Shown here: piece after piece, positions 37,217-41,469 of the stretch
Layout of the letters: each line of letters starts with the position of its first letter
How positions within the stretch are numbered: the first letter of the stretch is position 1
Source: Brevundimonas sp.
Lineage (GTDB): Bacteria; Pseudomonadota; Alphaproteobacteria; Caulobacterales; Caulobacteraceae
Assembly (NCBI GenBank): GCA_022712235.1
Contig: JALAGW010000269.1
Coordinates: 1-41,469 of the forward strand
Direction: 5' to 3'
Length of the DNA: 41,469 nucleotides
Made by a program: the position numbers and the translations under genes
The notes under the pieces: generated by a model
Databases searched by the model: none
Seen by the model: the letters and a program-made list of their open reading frames with translations, nothing else
What the model was told of the DNA's origin: nothing

Positions 37217-37527
37217 CCGATACCCTTGGCCACTTCCGCCGCAACGTGTTCCCGCATGAAGGCCCTGATGCGCGCGAGCATCGGCCCGTCGAACTCGGGC
37301 GGGGTCGCCTCCTTCTCGATGATCCAGGCGTAGAGGTACTGATCCTCTTCGTTCAGAAGGTGCTCCAGCTGATCCAGCTCGGCGTCGTCCATCGACGGGC
37401 CGATCTGGTCGACGAACGGCCCCAGCACCATGTCGGCTTCGCGGAAGCCGCGCCGCCAGGCGCGATAGGCGATCCGGCCGAGTCGTTGTTTCCGGGCGTC
37501 CTCTGGACGTGAATCAATATCGGCCAC
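37213..37527 (-). CDS. sdhE: FAD assembly factor SdhE
   Basis: 104 aa; RLGRIAYRAWRRGFREADMVLGPFVD...LEHLLNEEDQYLYAWI; ATGA overlap with mfd. Confidence 0.93.
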   Translation of the reverse strand: MADIDSRPEDARKQRLGRIAYRAWRRGFREADMVLGPFVDQIGPSMDDAELDQLEHLLNEEDQYLYAWIIEKEATPPEFDGPMLARIRAFMREHVAAEVAKGIG

Positions 37528-37598
37528 GCGGTTCCTTGCCCGGTCCGTTCAGGTGAAGAGTTGGATCAGATAGCGTTCCCGTTCCGTTTTCGCCAGCT

Positions 37599-39692
37599 AT
37601 GCTGAGGCTAATGCGGCCCGAGATTCTTTTTCCCCTGGTTGCGGACGTCTCCACCCTGAAGGGCGTGGGGCCCCGAAGTGCGCCCCTGGTGCAGAAACTG
37701 GCCGGCCCTCTGGTCCGCGACGTCCTTTTCCTGTCGCCATCCGGCATCATCCAGCGTCGCCGCACGACCGCCGCCGCCGCCGTCGAGGGCGAGATCGGCG
37801 TCTTCGAGGTTTTGATCGACCGGCTGATCCCGCCGCACAAGATCGGCGCCCCGATCAAGGTGCGGGCGTCCGACGAGACCGGCTTTGTCCACCTGATCTG
37901 GTTCGCCGGTTCGCCCCGCCATATCGAGAGCCTGGCCCCGCGCGGCGAGCGACGGCTGGTGACCGGCAAGGTCGAACGCTTCAACAACGAGGTGCAGATC
38001 GCGCACCCCGACTACATCCTGCCGTTGGACAAGGCCGACGAGATTCCGCTGTCGGAACCCGTCTATCCGGCGACCCAGGGCCTGACGTCGCGGGTGATGC
38101 GCAAGCTGGCGCAAGGGGCGCTGGCGGCGACGCCGGAACTGGACGAATGGCAGGACGCCGCCTGGCTGGCGGCGAGGCGCTGGCCCGGTTGGCGTGCGGC
38201 ATTGGAAAGCCTGCACGCACCGACTTCGGAGATGGACCTGACGCCCGAGGCCCCGGCGCGCCAGCGTCTGGCCTATGACGAGCTGTTCGCGCACCAGTTG
38301 GCCTTGGCTCGCCGCCGGCGCGCACGCCAGATCACGCCCGCAGCGCGCATCACGGCGGGCGAGGCCTCGCAGCGGATGCTGGCCGCCCTGCCCTTCACCC
38401 TGACCGGCGCCCAAGCCCGCGCCATCGAGGAAATCCGCGCCGATCTGGCCTCTGGCGAGCAGATGGGGCGGTTGCTGCAGGGCGACGTGGGTTCGGGCAA
38501 GACCGCCGTCGCGGCCCTGGCCCTAGCCGACGCGGCTTCCAGCGGTTTCCAGTCCGCCCTGATGGCTCCGACCGAAATCCTGGCGCGTCAGCACTATCAA
38601 CGCCTGGCCCCGATGCTGGAGGAAGCCGGCGTCTCGACCATCCTGCTGACCGGCCGCGATACTCAAGGCGAGCGCCGTCAACGGCTGGCGGCCCTGGCCT
38701 CCGGCGAGGCGCACGTCGCCATCGGCACCCACGCCCTGTTCCAGGACGCGGTCCAGTTCCATCGTCTGGCCCTGGCCGTCATCGACGAGCAGCACCGTTT
38801 CGGCGTCAACGAGCGTCAGCGGTTGCAGGGCAAGGGCGAAGGCGGCGTCCATCTGTTGACCATGTCGGCCACGCCGATCCCGCGCACCCTGGAACTGACC
38901 CAGTACGGCGAGTTGGAGGTCAGTCGCCTGATGGAGAAGCCGCCGGGCCGCACCCCCGTCGCCACCGCCGTCCTGCCCCTGGTCCGGATCGGCGAGGTGG
39001 CCAAGCGCTTGAAGATCGCGATCGACGACGGCGCCCAAGCCTACTGGATCTGCCCCCTGGTGGCCGAATCCGAAGCCATCGACCTGGCCGCCGCCGAGGA
39101 GCGCGCCAATGACCTGCGGCGCATCCTTCAGGTCGAGGTCGGCCTGGCCCACGGCCAGATGCCCGGCGCAGAGCGTGAAGCCGTGATGACGGAGTTCGCG
39201 GAGGGGCGCATTCCCCTGTTGGTCGCCACCACGGTCGTCGAGGTCGGCGTGGACGTGCCCAACGCCTCGATCATGGTCATCGAACACGCTGACCGCTTCG
39301 GCCTGGCCCAGCTTCACCAGTTGCGCGGCCGCGTCGGACGCGGGGCCAAGTCGAGCGCCTGCATCCTGCTGTACGGCGGTCAGGACGGCGCCCTGGGCGA
39401 GATCGCCCGCGAGCGCCTCGAAACCCTGCGTCGGACGGAAGACGGGTTCGAGATCGCAGAGGAAGATTTCCGCCTGCGCGGCGGCGGCGATCCCCTGGGC
39501 CTGAAACAGAGCGGCTTCCCCGCCTATCGCTTCGCGGACCCGATCAAGCATCGCGCGCTGATGTTGGCGGCTTCCGACGACGCCCGCCTCATCCTGGGCC
39601 GCGATCCGGACCTGACCAGTCCGCGCGGCGAGGCCGTGCGGGTGCTGGAAGCCCTGTTCGACTGGCGCGCCGAGCGGACGGGCGCTGATTAA
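37599..39692 (+). CDS. recG: ATP-dependent DNA helicase RecG
   Basis: MGRLLQGDVGSGKTAVAALALADAA; DEQHRFGVNERQRLQGKGEG; QLRGRVGRGAKSSACILLY; LRGGGDPLGLKQSGFPAYRFAD. Confidence 0.97.
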   Translation: MLRLMRPEILFPLVADVSTLKGVGPRSAPLVQKLAGPLVRDVLFLSPSGIIQRRRTTAAAAVEGEIGVFEVLIDRLIPPHKIGAPIKVRASDETGFVHLIWFAGSPRHIESLAPRGERRLVTGKVERFNNEVQIAHPDYILPLDKADEIPLSEPVYPATQGLTSRVMRKLAQGALAATPELDEWQDAAWLAARRWPGWRAALESLHAPTSEMDLTPEAPARQRLAYDELFAHQLALARRRRARQITPAARITAGEASQRMLAALPFTLTGAQARAIEEIRADLASGEQMGRLLQGDVGSGKTAVAALALADAASSGFQSALMAPTEILARQHYQRLAPMLEEAGVSTILLTGRDTQGERRQRLAALASGEAHVAIGTHALFQDAVQFHRLALAVIDEQHRFGVNERQRLQGKGEGGVHLLTMSATPIPRTLELTQYGELEVSRLMEKPPGRTPVATAVLPLVRIGEVAKRLKIAIDDGAQAYWICPLVAESEAIDLAAAEERANDLRRILQVEVGLAHGQMPGAEREAVMTEFAEGRIPLLVATTVVEVGVDVPNASIMVIEHADRFGLAQLHQLRGRVGRGAKSSACILLYGGQDGALGEIARERLETLRRTEDGFEIAEEDFRLRGGGDPLGLKQSGFPAYRFADPIKHRALMLAASDDARLILGRDPDLTSPRGEAVRVLEALFDWRAERTGAD

Positions 39693-40798
39693 AGGCCTGG
39701 CGCCCGCTGCGCCTTCCAGGCCGTCAGCCGCGCGTGGGCGTCTGCCTCTGTGTCGGCGTAGAAGAGGTTATAGGGGCGCGCCTTTCGTCGGTCGGCCCAG
39801 CCACGGAATTCGCGGAAGGATTCTGATTTCAGCACAGTATGTCGCAGCAGACCGTCCCGGCATTGCGTGGTGATCTGACGGTCGATGAAGGCCGGGCGAA
39901 CGCCCCATTCCAGCCCCGTAGCATTGGCGGCGCCCAGGTGACGGCGCGCCGGAACCATGGCGCCGTCGTCGCTGCCAGACACGGGATTGACGCACAAGGC
40001 CGGGCGATCCGCCAATTCAACCAGTTGACCGCGATCATTCCAGACCAACGCACGTCTCAAACGCCGACGCGCGGCGCCCTCATCGCCTTCCCCCACCTGC
40101 GACCAACCGACCACGCAACCGGTCTGGCTGCGAGTATGACAGGCGGGAATCGTCGTCGTGCGGTCCAGACTGACGGTGGCGTCGATCAGATAGACCGCGA
40201 CCAGGCGCTCGCGCAGAGCGTCATTGTTCGCGACGCGATCGTAAACCAGACGGGCGACCAGATCCGCGCCCTGTTCGACGCCGGCCAGAATGATCGGTCC
40301 ATCAGGATGGAGGGCGAGCCATCGGTCGAAGGCTTTGTCGATGTCTCCATAGGCAAAAGCCCGGGCCTCCCGTGCATCTTCGCGCAGCGTCAGACGCGTG
40401 TAGAGACTGGCCTGACGATAGCGCGGGGCGCTGATGGCGCCGGCGCGGGCGAATGGACCCGCATAGTTGGGGATCACCACCCGCGTCAGATAGGCGTCCG
40501 CCTTCCTGTCGCCGATAGAGCCGTTCCATCCTTTTCCGCCATCATAGGTCGTGGAATGAACGAAAAAGATGGCCGCAGCGTCCGCGCCAGGCGCCCGCGC
40601 GTCCTGCATGGCCCAGGCGTCTGATCGCGCGTAGTCCGGCGCAGGAGGCGGCTCATAGGTCTGGAACGGCACCTGAGGATCCAGTCCCGCTTTCAGGATA
40701 TCGCCGCGCCAGACGGCCACGGCCGCCACCAGGATAAAGACAACCACAAAGCCCGCGTAGCCGACCCACTGGCGCAACGTCAGGCTGGGTATCTTCAT
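39689..40798 (-). CDS. DUF3089-type alpha/beta-hydrolase-like membrane-anchored protein
   Basis: N-terminal TM, DAAAIFFVHSTTYDGGKGWNGSI, ILAGVEQGADLVARLVYDRV. Confidence 0.85.
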   Translation of the reverse strand: MKIPSLTLRQWVGYAGFVVVFILVAAVAVWRGDILKAGLDPQVPFQTYEPPPAPDYARSDAWAMQDARAPGADAAAIFFVHSTTYDGGKGWNGSIGDRKADAYLTRVVIPNYAGPFARAGAISAPRYRQASLYTRLTLREDAREARAFAYGDIDKAFDRWLALHPDGPIILAGVEQGADLVARLVYDRVANNDALRERLVAVYLIDATVSLDRTTTIPACHTRSQTGCVVGWSQVGEGDEGAARRRLRRALVWNDRGQLVELADRPALCVNPVSGSDDGAMVPARRHLGAANATGLEWGVRPAFIDRQITTQCRDGLLRHTVLKSESFREFRGWADRRKARPYNLFYADTEADAHARLTAWKAQRAPGL

Positions 40799-41469
40799 CG
40801 ATAGGAATCCGGCTGGCTCAGGAAGTCCTGGACGTAACGGCGCACGCCTTCCTCCAGCGGCGTCGACTGGCCGCCGTAACCGAGGGCGCGGATACGATCC
40901 ATGCTGGCCTCGGTGAAATACTGATAGCGGTCGCGGATCACCTCGGGCATGTCGATATAGGCGATGGAGGCTTCCTTGCCCGCCGCCGCGAAGGTGGCGC
41001 GCGCCAGATCGGCGAAGGAGCGCGCCTGGCCCGATCCGGCGTTGAACACGCCCGAAATGTCCTCACGTTCCAATAGCCACAGGATGATGTTGACCACGTC
41101 GTCGACGAAGACGAAGTCGCGCAGTTGGCCGCCGTCAGGGTAGTTCGGGTTGTGCGAGCGGAACAGGCTGACCGTCTCGCCCGCCTGCACCTTGGGCCAG
41201 ATCTGGGCGACGACCGACTTCATGCCGCCCTTGTGGCCTTCATTGGGGCCGTAGACGTTGAAGAACTTCAGCCCGGCCCACTGGGGCGGCGCCTCATCAC
41301 GGTCGGCCTGACGCACGGCATACTGATCGAACAGATATTTCGAATATCCATAGGCATTTAGCGGACGAAGCGCATTCAAGCTCTCAGGATCATCGCGATC
41401 CTCGAACCCGGCCTCGCCGTCGCCGTAGGTGGCGGCCGAGGAGGCGTAGATCATCCGCACGTTGCGCAC
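40795..41469 (-). CDS. hldD: ADP-glyceromanno-heptose 6-epimerase (HldD/RfaD-like), truncated by the right window edge
   Basis: MIYASSAATYGDGEAGFEDRDD, RPLNAYGYSKYLFDQ, GLKFFNVYGPNEGHKGGMKSV; the real N-terminus lies beyond 41469. Confidence 0.92.
   Translation of the reverse strand: MRNVRMIYASSAATYGDGEAGFEDRDDPESLNALRPLNAYGYSKYLFDQYAVRQADRDEAPPQWAGLKFFNVYGPNEGHKGGMKSVVAQIWPKVQAGETVSLFRSHNPNYPDGGQLRDFVFVDDVVNIILWLLEREDISGVFNAGSGQARSFADLARATFAAAGKEASIAYIDMPEVIRDRYQYFTEASMDRIRALGYGGQSTPLEEGVRRYVQDFLSQPDSYR

Noticed and set aside
34310-37333. 1007-aa plus-strand ORF opposite mfd
   Set aside because: Antisense to a complete Mfd; composition (Gln/Arg/Ala/Leu-rich, no motifs) is typical of reverse-frame artefacts in high-GC genomes
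1-41469. CRISPR arrays, rRNA and tRNA genes
   Set aside because: No regularly spaced repeats or recognisable rRNA/tRNA segments were seen on reading; a tRNAscan or CRISPR finder run would be needed to exclude them formally

Overview
The window is GC-rich alphaproteobacterial chromosome with a Caulobacteraceae / Brevundimonas-like gene content. That taxonomic call is an inference from the gene neighbourhood (hflX-hfq-dat-ntrX-ntrY-dusB-ispDF, a PopA-like gene, sdhE-mfd-recG). Left to right it contains: (i) a heavy-metal RND efflux operon (czcA-czcB-czcC-like, minus strand) whose outer-membrane gene appears frameshifted; (ii) a visibly lower-GC accessory island (~6.2-13.5 kb) with an overlapping four-gene operon of three dissimilar tyrosine recombinases (392, 497 and 774 aa) plus a 190-aa coiled-coil-like protein, followed by a small regulator cargo (XRE repressor, divergent 272-aa protein with RHH-like segments, orphan HigA-like HTH protein); (iii) a TonB receptor / carboxylesterase / TetR module with two palindromic operator candidates; (iv) mostly conserved housekeeping genes to the right edge, ending in a truncated hldD-like gene. 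The best candidate for an under-described system is the recombinase quartet island. It resembles Tn554 TnpABC, RIT and Gamma-Mobile-Trio (GmtYZX) modules but has a different gene complement. No homology search was possible; family calls rest on motifs read from the translations.
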